Numbered from the stretch's first letter, positions 43,163-51,978 are shown. The stretch: 64,000 bases of DNA from [Flexibacter] sp. ATCC 35103 (GCF_001975985.1 NZ_MTQF01000007.1:310001-374000); one strand, 5' to 3'. The notes: generated from the letters alone by a model not told the origin. Numbers and translations: made by a program.

Positions 43163-43794
43163 TAAACGAACGCGAAAAAAGAAAAAGAATTTTTTACGTT
43201 CCGGGAATGATCTCTTTGGTTTTTATTCCTTTGTTTTGCTTTTATCATTTTTATAAAGTTGACGCTTTTAAGGACATTAGAACGATTGATGTTCACTTTC
43301 CTGAAGATTCTATTACCAAAGAATATTTGCTGTCTAAAAAAAGAAATTATCAGTTTTTTAATTTTAATAATTCTGAGAATTTAGAAAATAAGAATTTAAA
43401 AAATCTCCAAATTACTTTAAGAAAACTGAATCGTGTAAATGATACTATAAATGGAGTTCAAATTCATTTGGGCAATAAAATGACTTATGACGTTTATATT
43501 AAGATTCTGGATGTTTTTATGATCGAAGGAATTTCAACATATTTAAAATATAATGATGATTTTTTTGTTTTAATGTTACCCAAACCTAAAGTAAATAAAA
43601 ATTCGCCCAAAATAGTTCCTATAAATTGTGGTTATTGGGAGGCAAATAAAGATTATTTTTTAAAAATGGAAAGGGAGCAGCAACTGAAAGATCTTTTAAG
43701 CTTGTATAAAAAATATAAGATTCTTTTTATGGGCTATATTGCAATCGTATTCCTTAATATCTTTGCTCTAGTAAAATTCAATAAAACGAGATAA
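43159..43794 (+). CDS. Hypothetical membrane protein, two terminal TM helices
   Basis: A 211-residue protein with one membrane helix at residues about 13-33 (VPGMISLVFIPLFCFYHFY) and another near the C-terminus (LFMGYIAIVFLNIFALVKF). The segment between them is polar and should face the periplasm. The ExbD/TolR-like pattern of a short cytoplasmic tail, one TM and a periplasmic beta-rich domain is loosely suggested (VQIHLGNKMTYDVYIKILDVF), but the second TM argues against it. ATGA overlap with the TonB receptor couples their translation; it probably works with that receptor. Confidence 0.65.
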   Translation: MINEREKRKRIFYVPGMISLVFIPLFCFYHFYKVDAFKDIRTIDVHFPEDSITKEYLLSKKRNYQFFNFNNSENLENKNLKNLQITLRKLNRVNDTINGVQIHLGNKMTYDVYIKILDVFMIEGISTYLKYNDDFFVLMLPKPKVNKNSPKIVPINCGYWEANKDYFLKMEREQQLKDLLSLYKKYKILFMGYIAIVFLNIFALVKFNKTR

Positions 43795-43840
43795 TACAAT
43801 CAAAAATACTATATTTGATATCCTAATATAATTAGCGTAC

Positions 43841-44563
43841 ATGAAAAAATCCTTAACATATATAGCCTTAGCAATCATCGGAACATTAGCGAGTTGTAAA
43901 GATGAAGTTCAGAAACCGAAAGTAATTTATGATGCTGCAAACAAAACAAGTGTTGTATCTAAAACAGATTCTACGCAGATTGAAATCGCAGATTTGCCAA
44001 TTCAGATGGAAGGAACGAATTATTTAATTCATCCTGTGGGAGATTTACGCGTTTTTGAGAAAGGAACGAAATCGCGTTACGGATCGTCAAGTGTGAATGA
44101 TGTAAGCTTTACAATTTCGAATTTAGGTGAGTATGAAATTACAGGATATTTACAGAATTTAAAATTTCAAAAAGTAGATTCTGATTCGATCCGGCCTTTG
44201 ACAGATAAACCGGCTTTGATTTTAACAGCTACTTATTTAAAGTCAGTTGCAGACAAAACTCAAAACCAAATTATGGTATATACCCTTGCAGATTCAGATA
44301 CCAATAAAGATGGTAAAATTGATTCAGGAGATATTAAAACATTATATCTGAGTAATATTAGCGGAGAAAATTTCACGAAAATCTCTGAAGATTTTCAGGA
44401 ATTAGTAGATTGGAGTTTGGTAGAATCTAAAAGCCGTTTATACTTTAGAACAATAGAAGATACGAACCAAAACGGGCAATTTGACAAAAATGACGTTTTG
44501 CATTATAACTACATTGATTTAGGCGCGAAAAAATGGGAAGTAAAGAGCTATAAACCTATTTAA
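43841..44563 (+). CDS. Lipoprotein with two EF-hand-like loops
   Basis: A 240-residue protein. Signal MKKSLTYIALAIIGTLASC ends in a lipobox (LASC, Cys19), so it is likely lipid-anchored. Two calcium-binding-like loops are visible: DSDTNKDGKIDSGD (residues 151-164) and EDTNQNGQFDKNDV (206-219), both with the DxNxDG/NG pattern of EF-hands or dockerins. The rest is beta-rich and not assigned. It starts 47 bases after the preceding membrane-protein gene and may belong to its transcript. Confidence 0.75.
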   Translation: MKKSLTYIALAIIGTLASCKDEVQKPKVIYDAANKTSVVSKTDSTQIEIADLPIQMEGTNYLIHPVGDLRVFEKGTKSRYGSSSVNDVSFTISNLGEYEITGYLQNLKFQKVDSDSIRPLTDKPALILTATYLKSVADKTQNQIMVYTLADSDTNKDGKIDSGDIKTLYLSNISGENFTKISEDFQELVDWSLVESKSRLYFRTIEDTNQNGQFDKNDVLHYNYIDLGAKKWEVKSYKPI

Positions 44564-44593
44564 GGTTCTAAGTTGCTAAGATTTGAAATCAAT

Positions 44594-44638
44594 AAAAAAA
44601 AGCCCTTTAAAAAATTAATTTTTTAAAGGGCTTTTTTT
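44594..44638 (+). terminator. Terminator after lipoprotein gene
   Basis: A long perfect hairpin: AAGCCCTTTAAAAAATT pairs with its complement ending GGGCTTTTTTT, followed by T. It is preceded by A residues and so could act in both directions. Confidence 0.85.
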
Positions 44639-44653
44639 TTACGGTTGATAAAA

Positions 44654-44702
44654 AGAACCGCAGGTTCTATAAATTTTGTAGAGCTGGACTTTAGTCCAGT
44701 TT
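44654..44702 (+). repeat. REP-like element, single copy
   Basis: Hairpin AGAACC-GCA-GGTTCT (44654-44668), linker ATAAATTTTGTAGAG, then palindrome CTGGACTTTAGTCCAG (44684-44699). The core matches 22560-22579 and the reverse complement of 22431-22458. Confidence 0.8.
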
Positions 44703-44704
44703 AG

Positions 44705-44816
44705 GTTAGTATTTTAGAAATTATTTAAAATATGTAGTCAATAGGTGTAAATCCTTTTAATCTATGTAATCTGTGAAAAAAACTCAGCAATTTAGTATCT
44801 CAGCAACTTAGCATCT
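44705..44816. other. Intergenic, short tandem-like repeats
   Basis: Contains imperfect 7-9-base units of the TTAGCAACT/CTCAGCAAC type (about 44787-44816) and AATCTGTG units. No gene. Confidence 0.45.
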
Positions 44817-45518
44817 CTATATCAATATATCGCTTTCCAGATCAGATTTTTCAATTTCGAAATCAAAACCCAAACGTTCTACCAATTCGATTACAAGTTT
44901 TTTATACCAGTTTTCAGATTTTGGATGAATGTATATCTTCTCAATTAATTGCTTAAGATCGACATTGATTTTTAAACCGTCGTTTAGTTTTGTAATACTT
45001 TTTGAAGTGTCGGTAATAATACGAACTTCGCGTTCGTACTGAAAACTTTTTCGTTTAAACAAAAACGGAAAAAATAAATCATCAAACGGAATATATTCTT
45101 TTTTGTAATCGATATAATTGACTTCACCAATATACTGATCAAAATTATTCTCCGGATTTACTGCTTTTTGCAACCTGCCAATAGTCGACTGGATTGCTAA
45201 TCCTTCGCTGTTTTGCGTGAAAATCTGCCACATGGCAAACGATTCATATTCGTTGATATGCCAGCTGCTTATGGCAACTTGTTCGCGATGGGTTTTGTAA
45301 TAATTTAAAAAGTCAGGATTATCAATCGCAAGTTTTTTGATCTCCTCAAAAGTAGGTTCGCTGAAAGTTCCTTCGTACTGATCTTCGAATTTGTCAGATC
45401 GGGACATGAATAACTTCTTAGACATTAATAAATCAAGAAATTTAGATAAGTCCAAATATTTCCAAACAACAGTATCCGGATCATCGGGAAGCTTTATATT
45501 CTGACTGTTGAGATACAT
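44817..45518 (-). CDS. DUF2971 domain-containing protein
   Basis: A 233-residue cytoplasmic protein: VWKYLDLSKFLDLLMSKKLFMSRSDKFEDQYEG is the conserved DUF2971 opening, followed by SSWHINEYESFAMWQIFTQNSEGLAIQSTI and FKRKSFQYEREVRII. The family is often found in defence or abortive-infection contexts and may be a nuclease- or ADP-ribosylation-related fold, but the function is unknown and nothing here resembles a defence locus. It stands alone on the minus strand. Confidence 0.8.
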   Translation of the reverse strand: MYLNSQNIKLPDDPDTVVWKYLDLSKFLDLLMSKKLFMSRSDKFEDQYEGTFSEPTFEEIKKLAIDNPDFLNYYKTHREQVAISSWHINEYESFAMWQIFTQNSEGLAIQSTIGRLQKAVNPENNFDQYIGEVNYIDYKKEYIPFDDLFFPFLFKRKSFQYEREVRIITDTSKSITKLNDGLKINVDLKQLIEKIYIHPKSENWYKKLVIELVERLGFDFEIEKSDLESDILI

Positions 45519-45542
45519 ATTTTACATTTTAAGATTTATGCT

Positions 45543-45630
45543 AAAAAAAATAGCCACAGATTATAAAGATTAAAATGATTTTATTTCGTTAAAAAAAGAA
45601 TCTGAGTTAATCTGTGTAATCTGTGGCTAA
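45543..45630. repeat. Inverted repeat / terminator, TAGCCACAGATTA arms
   Basis: TAGCCACAGATTA (45551-45563) is the exact reverse complement of 45617-45629. On the minus strand it follows the ABC exporter stop (45647) and then runs into eight T, so it can end that transcript. The motif is familiar from other flavobacterial intergenic regions. Confidence 0.75.
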
Positions 45631-45646
45631 AAGTATATTCTTTTAT

Positions 45647-47476
45647 TTACGATTCAAATGATTGCATAGTTACCAATTTATTGTAGGTTCCGTTTTGCCC
45701 AATCAATTCATCATGTGTGCCTTGTTCAACGATTTTTCCTTTTTGCATTACGACTATTTTGTCTGCTTTCTGGATGGTCGAAAGTCGGTGAGCAATAACA
45801 ATCGAAGTTCTGTTTTGCATCATGTTTTCTAAAGCAACCTGAACAAATTTTTCGCTTTCAGTATCCAGTGCTGATGTTGCTTCGTCCAGAATCATAATAG
45901 GAGGATTTTTCAATACAGCGCGAGCGATAGATAAACGTTGCTTTTGACCGCCTGAAAGCTTATTTCCGCTGTCACCAATGTTAGTATAAATTCCTAAAGG
46001 CAATTCTTTTACAAATTCGAAAGCATTGGCGATTTTTAGCGCTTCAATAATTTCATCATCCGTAGCATCTAATTTTCCTAACGCTATATTAGCTTTTATT
46101 GTATCATTAAATAAAATGCTGTCCTGTGTTACCAATCCCATCAAACCGCGAAGCGATTGTAAATTCATGTCTTTAATATTAACTCCGTCAATAGAAATTG
46201 TTCCGTCGTTTACATCATAAAAACGAGTCAATAAGTTTGCAATTGTACTTTTTCCACTTCCGGATTGTCCAACAAGAGCAACAGTCTGACCTTTTTTAAT
46301 TTGAAGAGAAAAGTCTTTTAAAACCGTTTCATCTTCATATTTAAAGTTGATATTTTGAATATCTATATTATCATCAAAAGTTGTTTTTTCGATTGCATTT
46401 TCTTTTGAAACAATAGTGTTTTCCTGTTCCAGAATTTCAAGAACACGTTCTGCAGCTGCATTTCCTCTTTTTACTCCATAAGAAGCTTTAGAAATTGCTT
46501 TTGCAGGAGTCAGAATATTATAGGCTAATCCCATGTAAGCGATAAATGAAGGGCCATCAAGAGTTTTTTCTATCAAAACCATTTGACCTCCATACCAAAG
46601 TAATATTGCAATTACAGTGATTCCCATAAACTCACTTGCTGGCGAAGCTAAGTTTTGGCGATTCCCGATACTATTTGATAATCTGAAAAAACGCTCAGTT
46701 GAATTTTGAAAGATAGAGTTGAAATAATTTTCAGAATTATATCCCTTTACCACTTTCAATCCGCCAATTGTTTCTTCAATGGTAGATAAAAAACTACCTT
46801 GTTCCTGTTGTGCTTTACTGGATTGTTTTTTTAATTGTTTTCCTATCAATGAGATAATATATCCGGAAACAGGAATAAAGATAAATACAAACAAAGTAAG
46901 TTTAGCACTGATAATTAACATGGCGCCTATTGTAAAAATAATAGTTAAAGGTTCTTTTACAATAAGTTCTAAAATTGCCAGGAAAGAAGTCTGAACCTCA
47001 TTTACGTCAGCAGAAATTCTGGAGATAACATCTCCTTTTCTTTTTTCAGAATAAAAAGCCAAAGGCAGTTCGAGTGTTTTTTTATACAGTGCATTTCGCA
47101 TATCTCTTAAAACACCATTTCGCAAAAAATTGATGAAAAACATCGCTAAATAGTCTGCTAAGTTTTTCAATAAAAATATCGAGATGATTAAGGCGACCAT
47201 AATCGAAAGTACATACCCGGGATTATTAGGGTCTGTATGTGTTGTAATGTAATAGCTTAAATAGTTTTCTCCATATTCTTTTATATGGGTAAGTCCTTCA
47301 TAAGTTGGCATTACATAGTTTTTCTTAGTTTTATCGAATAGGACCTGAAGCATAGGAATCAATGCCATAAAAGATAGTGTACTAAAAAGCGCATACAAAA
47401 CATTGAAAAAGATGTTTAAGAATGCATATTTTTTATACGGAAATATAAAAGGAACTATTTTCTTGAAATTACTCAT
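45647..47476 (-). CDS. MsbA-type ABC exporter (fused permease/ATPase)
   Basis: A 609-residue half-transporter with an N-terminal six-helix permease domain (residues about 15-320) and a C-terminal nucleotide-binding domain. Walker A is VALVGQSGSGKSTIANLL, the signature LSGGQKQRLSIARAVL, and Walker B PPIMILDEATSALD. This is the MsbA/lipid-A or multidrug exporter class; substrate cannot be assigned. It is immediately downstream of a DUF1016 nuclease gene with no gap (start 47476, upstream stop 47477). Confidence 0.9.
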   Translation of the reverse strand: MSNFKKIVPFIFPYKKYAFLNIFFNVLYALFSTLSFMALIPMLQVLFDKTKKNYVMPTYEGLTHIKEYGENYLSYYITTHTDPNNPGYVLSIMVALIISIFLLKNLADYLAMFFINFLRNGVLRDMRNALYKKTLELPLAFYSEKRKGDVISRISADVNEVQTSFLAILELIVKEPLTIIFTIGAMLIISAKLTLFVFIFIPVSGYIISLIGKQLKKQSSKAQQEQGSFLSTIEETIGGLKVVKGYNSENYFNSIFQNSTERFFRLSNSIGNRQNLASPASEFMGITVIAILLWYGGQMVLIEKTLDGPSFIAYMGLAYNILTPAKAISKASYGVKRGNAAAERVLEILEQENTIVSKENAIEKTTFDDNIDIQNINFKYEDETVLKDFSLQIKKGQTVALVGQSGSGKSTIANLLTRFYDVNDGTISIDGVNIKDMNLQSLRGLMGLVTQDSILFNDTIKANIALGKLDATDDEIIEALKIANAFEFVKELPLGIYTNIGDSGNKLSGGQKQRLSIARAVLKNPPIMILDEATSALDTESEKFVQVALENMMQNRTSIVIAHRLSTIQKADKIVVMQKGKIVEQGTHDELIGQNGTYNKLVTMQSFES

Positions 47477-48514
47477 TTATTTGTGGATGTTATTTTCTGC
47501 TATTGCAATGGCTTTTTCCAGTTTTTCTAGCAATAATTTTTTTTCAGGTAATTGTGTTAAATAAGCCGAAACTTTGATTTGTTCATCGTTGTCAAGCATT
47601 AAATAATTAATTTGTTCAGGAGATTTTTCACTACACAAAATTAATCCAATTGGTTTGTTTTCGCCTTCTTTTTGTTCGTTTTTCTCTAACCAGCGCAAAT
47701 AAAGTTCCATTTGGCCTTTGTAACCGGCTTTAAATTTTCCTAGTTTTAAGTCAATAGCAACCAATCTGCGAAGACCGCGATGATAAAAAAGTAAATCGAT
47801 ATAGAAATCTTCATCGTCAATTGTTATTCTTTTTTGACGGGCAAGAAAAGCAAATTCGCTGCCCATTTCAGTAATGAAATTTTGTAGTTGGGCTAAGATT
47901 GAACTTTCCAGATCTTTCTCTGAATAACTATTATGCAATCCTAGAAAATCTAAGAAATAAGGATCCCGAAAAGTTAAATCAGGACTAATTTGTTTCTCAG
48001 TCTTTAATAACTTCAGATCATTAATTATAGTTTCTTCGGGTTTTTTACTGATTGCCGTTCTTTCAAAAAGCATACTGTCAATGCGTTCTTGCAAAGTTCT
48101 CACGCTCCAGCGTTCGTGAATACTCATCTGGATATAAAACTCTCTTTTAATATTGTTTTCAATATAGATTAGAGTTCTGATATGAGACCAACTCAATTGT
48201 GCACACACTGTGTGCACAATTGTAAGGTCTTGAATTATAGTGTTTAACTTGATGAAACTATGTAGGTTTCTTTTGTTAAAACCAGTTCCGTATCTGATGG
48301 AAAGCTCTGTGCTTAAATTTTGAATTAATTTCTTGCCATAATCAGCACGATCATTTTTTAGAATTTCTTCATTGATCGTTTTTCCAATTTTCCAATACAA
48401 AAGCGTTAATTCCTGATTAACCGTTTTAGCAACAAAATGACGGCTCTGATCTATTAATCCAATTATAGAATCTAATAGTTCGGGTTGATCATTTGTCTCC
48501 GGTTTATCACTCAT
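47477..48514 (-). CDS. DUF1016 (YhcG-like) protein with PDDEXK nuclease domain
   Basis: A 345-residue protein: an N-terminal winged-helix region (VNQELTLLYWKIGKTINEEI, GTGFNKRNLHSFIKL) and a C-terminal PDDEXK-type nuclease core with YIDLLFYHRGLRRLVAIDLKLGKFKAGYKGQMELYLRWLE, where the catalytic D...DxK is D(L)...DLKLG. Related proteins are linked to mobile elements or DNA repair, although their role is uncertain. It sits between the phosphosugar mutase and the ABC exporter, which makes it an odd insertion in this housekeeping row. Positions 48194-48222 inside the gene form a 14-bp perfect palindrome. Confidence 0.87.
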   Translation of the reverse strand: MSDKPETNDQPELLDSIIGLIDQSRHFVAKTVNQELTLLYWKIGKTINEEILKNDRADYGKKLIQNLSTELSIRYGTGFNKRNLHSFIKLNTIIQDLTIVHTVCAQLSWSHIRTLIYIENNIKREFYIQMSIHERWSVRTLQERIDSMLFERTAISKKPEETIINDLKLLKTEKQISPDLTFRDPYFLDFLGLHNSYSEKDLESSILAQLQNFITEMGSEFAFLARQKRITIDDEDFYIDLLFYHRGLRRLVAIDLKLGKFKAGYKGQMELYLRWLEKNEQKEGENKPIGLILCSEKSPEQINYLMLDNDEQIKVSAYLTQLPEKKLLLEKLEKAIAIAENNIHK

Positions 48515-48519
48515 TATTT

Positions 48520-50250
48520 TTATTTCAATTGCATTCCTGCAATAATGTTTTGTATTTTTTCGTCCAAATAACTTTCTGCAGCGTCAAAATTAGCAACCGA
48601 ATCCAATTCTGCATTTACACTAATATAGAATTTTATTTTAGGTTCAGTTCCGCTTGGTCTTGCACAAATTTTAGAACCATCTTCAGTATAATAAATCAAT
48701 ACGTTAGATTTTGGGATATCCATTTTAGATTCCTCACCAGTCAATAAATTTAAAGCAATAGAAGATTGATAATCTTCAACCATAATTACACGTTGTCCGC
48801 TGATTTCTTTTAGAGGGTTTTCACGTAAATCAATCATCATCTGAGTGATTTCCTGTAAACCTTCCATTCCTTTTTTGGTTAACGAAACCAGGTATTCTTT
48901 ATAGAATCCGTTCTCAACATAAAGTTGTAAAAGTTCTTTGTAGACAGAACTTCCAGCCGCTTTTGCCTGAGCTGCAACTTCGCATATTAATAAAGTAGCT
49001 GCAACAGCATCTTTATCTCTAACGGCGTCACCAACCATAAAACCAAAGCTTTCTTCACCGCCACCAATAAATTCGAGTTCCGGGAAATCTTTGATCATTT
49101 TGGCAATCCATTTAAAACCGGTTAAACCAACTTTGCATTCAACGCCATAACTTGTCGCTAATTCCATCATCATTGGAGTCGAAACAATAGTTGAGCCTAC
49201 GAATTGTTTTCCGTTGATTTTGCCTGCTTTTTTCCATTGTTTCAATAAAAAAGAAGTCATTAAAATCATGGTTTGATTTCCGTTAAGCAAAATCATTTTA
49301 CCATCATTATTTCTAACGGCAACACCAAGGCGGTCACAATCAGGATCAGTTCCTACAACAATGTCGGAATTTGTTTTATCTGCCAGAGCCAAAGCCATAG
49401 TCAAAGCCTCAGGCTCTTCAGGATTTGGAGATTTAACTGTTGGAAAATCTCCATCAGGAATCGCTTGTTCAGGAACGATATGTACGTTTTTATAACCTGC
49501 TTGCGATAAAGTATCAGGAATAGATTTTATCGAAGTTCCGTGCAATGACGTAAAAACAACATGTAAATTATCTTTGGCTTCGGCCGGAGTATTAAAACTG
49601 GCGTTTTCTATAGATGATTTTATAAAAGCTTTGTCAAGTTCAGTATCGATATATTCAATCAGGCTTTCGTTTGCGTTGAATTTAATTTTATCGTAATCTA
49701 AATTTTCGATTACATTGATAATTGCAGCATCTTCCGGCGGAACAATTTGTCCACCATCTTGCCAATATACTTTATATCCGTTGTATTCCGGCGGATTGTG
49801 TGAAGCTGTAAGTACAATTCCGCATTGGCAGCCTAAATGCTTAAGGGCAAAAGACAATTCAGGAGTTGGACGTAAATCCGAGAACAAATAAACGTGAATT
49901 CCGTTTGCAGAGAAAACATCAGCTACAACTTTTGCTAAAGTGTTGCTGTTATGACGACAATCATAAGCGATAACTACTTTTAAAGGCTGATTAGGGAAAA
50001 CCTCATGCAAATAATCAGACAATCCCTGCGTGTTTTTTCCAAGTGTATATTTGTTGATTCTATTGTTTCCAACACCCATAACACCGCGCATTCCGCCAGT
50101 TCCGAATTCCAGGTTTTTATAAAAACTTTCTTCAAGTTCCTTTGGCGACGTAGTCATTAATTCCTTAACTGCAGCTTGTGTATCGTTATCAAATGTTGGG
50201 GTCAGCCATTCGTTTACAGCATTCAAAATATTAGGTGCTATATTCATCAT
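48520..50250 (-). CDS. Phosphosugar mutase (phosphoglucomutase/phosphomannomutase)
   Basis: A 576-residue alpha-D-phosphohexomutase. The phosphoserine loop is in LTASHNPPEYNGYKVYW, the metal-binding loop GTDPDCDRLGVAV, the sugar-binding loop GGEESFGFMVG, and the phosphate-binding loop ARPSGTEPKIKFYI. The length and all four motifs suggest an active enzyme interconverting hexose 1- and 6-phosphates for glycogen, cell-wall and glycan synthesis. The DUF1016 gene starts 5 bases after its stop. Either Met1 or Met2 may be the start. Confidence 0.92.
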   Translation of the reverse strand: MMNIAPNILNAVNEWLTPTFDNDTQAAVKELMTTSPKELEESFYKNLEFGTGGMRGVMGVGNNRINKYTLGKNTQGLSDYLHEVFPNQPLKVVIAYDCRHNSNTLAKVVADVFSANGIHVYLFSDLRPTPELSFALKHLGCQCGIVLTASHNPPEYNGYKVYWQDGGQIVPPEDAAIINVIENLDYDKIKFNANESLIEYIDTELDKAFIKSSIENASFNTPAEAKDNLHVVFTSLHGTSIKSIPDTLSQAGYKNVHIVPEQAIPDGDFPTVKSPNPEEPEALTMALALADKTNSDIVVGTDPDCDRLGVAVRNNDGKMILLNGNQTMILMTSFLLKQWKKAGKINGKQFVGSTIVSTPMMMELATSYGVECKVGLTGFKWIAKMIKDFPELEFIGGGEESFGFMVGDAVRDKDAVAATLLICEVAAQAKAAGSSVYKELLQLYVENGFYKEYLVSLTKKGMEGLQEITQMMIDLRENPLKEISGQRVIMVEDYQSSIALNLLTGEESKMDIPKSNVLIYYTEDGSKICARPSGTEPKIKFYISVNAELDSVANFDAAESYLDEKIQNIIAGMQLK

Positions 50251-50283
50251 TCGTATATTTTTATATTTTAAAATAATAATTTT

Positions 50284-50366
50284 CAGGAGCTATTTCCTGC
50301 TGTCATTCCAATCTTTTTTATCCGCCGCGGCGTATAAAAAAGGATTTTCCCTTCCATCAGGGCTAG
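50284..50366 (-). repeat. GC-core interspersed element
   Basis: An 80-base element: AATCTTTTTTAT (50310-50321) pairs with ATAAAAAAGGATT (50334-50346, one extra G) around the GC-rich CCGCCGCGGCG. The flanks CAGGAGCTATTTCCTGCTGTC and CATCAGGGCTAGG are also distinctive. I recall nearly the same sequence between genes in other Flavobacterium genomes. It lies between the glycosyltransferase stop and the phosphosugar mutase start, both on the minus strand, so it would be transcribed. Confidence 0.7.
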
Positions 50367-50375
50367 GACTTCACG

Positions 50376-51332
50376 TTAAAAATTAACCTCTCGGGCTACT
50401 TTATAACGTGCTTCATTGCTTTTGGTTCTCAAGATAATCTCGCCAAGAAAACCTGCAAGGAATAATTGAGTTCCTAAAATCATGGTAGTTAAAGCAATAA
50501 AAAACCAAGGATTACTGGTTACAAGGCTATATTTCATTCCGTTATACATATGGTATAATTTAGATATACCAATATATCCGGCTGCTAAAAACCCGATAAT
50601 AAACATTAATGAACCCATCGCACCAAATAAGTGCATTGGTCTTTTTCCGAATCGGGATAAAAACCAAATTGTGATTAAATCCAAAAAGCCGTTTATGAAA
50701 CGTTCCATTCCAAATTTAGTTTCACCATATTTACGGGCCTGGTGAATCACTACTTTTTCACCAATTTTACCAAAACCGGCATTTTTTGCCAAAACCGGAA
50801 TGTATCGGTGCATTTCACCAGATACTTCAATGTTTTTTACAACCGTATTTTTGTATGCTTTTAATCCGCAGTTAAAATCATTCAATTCTACTCCTGAAGT
50901 TTTTCTTGCTGCCCAGTTAAAAAGTTTAGACGGAAGATTTTTTGCCACAACAGAGTCGTAACGTTTCTTTTTCCAGCCCGAAACCAAATCAAATTTCTGG
51001 GCCGTAATCATTTCGTATAATCCTGGAATCTCATCCGGACTATCCTGCAAATCCGCATCCATAGTAATAATAACATCTCCTTGCGCTTTTGCAAAACCAG
51101 CATGCAACGCCTGTGATTTTCCAAAATTCTTCATGAAACGAATTCCTTTTACATTAGGGTTTTCGTTAGAAAAACTTTCAATAATATTCCAAGAATCATC
51201 TGTACTACCATCATCTACAAAAATGATTTCATAAGAGTAATTATTAGATTGCATCACTTTAATAATCCACGAATAGAGTTCTTTTAGTGATTCCTCCTCA
51301 TTAAGAAGCGGTATAAGTATAGATAGATTCAT
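50376..51332 (-). CDS. Family 2 glycosyltransferase with membrane anchor
   Basis: A 318-residue enzyme of the DPM1/ArnC-type GT2 group. MNLSILIPLLNEEESLKELYSWI and YEIIFVDDGSTDDSWNIIE are the nucleotide-sugar-binding start; ITMDADLQDSPDEI has the metal DxD. Two C-terminal membrane helices (MGSLMFIIGFLAAGYIGISKL and PWFFIALTTMILGTQLFLAGF) anchor it. It probably transfers a sugar from a nucleotide or to a polyprenyl carrier. It is translated 8 bases after the DUF4199 stop in the same transcript. Confidence 0.9.
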   Translation of the reverse strand: MNLSILIPLLNEEESLKELYSWIIKVMQSNNYSYEIIFVDDGSTDDSWNIIESFSNENPNVKGIRFMKNFGKSQALHAGFAKAQGDVIITMDADLQDSPDEIPGLYEMITAQKFDLVSGWKKKRYDSVVAKNLPSKLFNWAARKTSGVELNDFNCGLKAYKNTVVKNIEVSGEMHRYIPVLAKNAGFGKIGEKVVIHQARKYGETKFGMERFINGFLDLITIWFLSRFGKRPMHLFGAMGSLMFIIGFLAAGYIGISKLYHMYNGMKYSLVTSNPWFFIALTTMILGTQLFLAGFLGEIILRTKSNEARYKVAREVNF

Positions 51333-51340
51333 TTATATTT

Positions 51341-51874
51341 TTATTCTTGTGTAGTAGTTTTGCTTTTAAAAAATGCTGCGAAAATTAATCCAAAAATTGA
51401 ACTGACAACAATCGCGAAAACAGATCCTTTAAGTAATTCTAAAGTAGAATATGGATTTGTTTCTTTCATTTTGTCGATAGTTTCATTAATTGCAGAAGCC
51501 GGTGATCCAAATTTTTGCATCATAGTGGCCGTATATTTAATGATCAATTCGTTCAGAGTATCTTTTGCTGCCGGGTCAATAAAATTGAAAAGGATAATAT
51601 TAAAAAATGTAGAAATCAGAATTCCAATTACTGCAGCTATAAAATAAGTAGTAAAAGCTTCTTTAAAAGAAAAAACTCCTCTTAAATCTTTCTTGGTTTT
51701 AGAAAGTAAAACGATACATATAGTAAGGTTAATAGCCAGACTCAAAAGCCCGATCCACCATGACGTGAATAAATTTAAATCAATCGCATATATAGTACTC
51801 GTAACTAATGCAGATGCAATTCCAATCATTACACCATAAGTAATACCATTCTTTTTTATAACTTCATTAATCAT
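51341..51874 (-). CDS. DUF4199 family membrane protein
   Basis: A 177-residue membrane protein with four hydrophobic segments: GITYGVMIGIASALVTSTIYAI, WIGLLSLAINLTICIVLL, FTTYFIAAVIGILISTFF, and the C-terminal SVFAIVVSSIFGLIFAAFF. This is the DUF4199 layout (function unknown), common in Bacteroidota and often next to a GT2 gene as here. I start at the ATG at 51874 (MINEVIKKN); the longer ORF upstream is not needed. Confidence 0.83.
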   Translation of the reverse strand: MINEVIKKNGITYGVMIGIASALVTSTIYAIDLNLFTSWWIGLLSLAINLTICIVLLSKTKKDLRGVFSFKEAFTTYFIAAVIGILISTFFNIILFNFIDPAAKDTLNELIIKYTATMMQKFGSPASAINETIDKMKETNPYSTLELLKGSVFAIVVSSIFGLIFAAFFKSKTTTQE

Positions 51875-51978
51875 ATTTCTATATGTTTTAAAATTAATCC
51901 ACAAATATAGCAATTCCCAATATATTGAGAGACAAAAAAAGCTTTTTGAATTTAACTAAAAAAAAGTGGGCTAAACAT

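Noticed and set aside
43159..43794. An ExbD/TolR protein
   Set aside because: The second C-terminal membrane helix and missing Asp in the TM segment do not fit that family.
44817..45518. A defence island around DUF2971
   Set aside because: No recognisable defence partner lies next to it; the neighbours are an ABC exporter and repeats.
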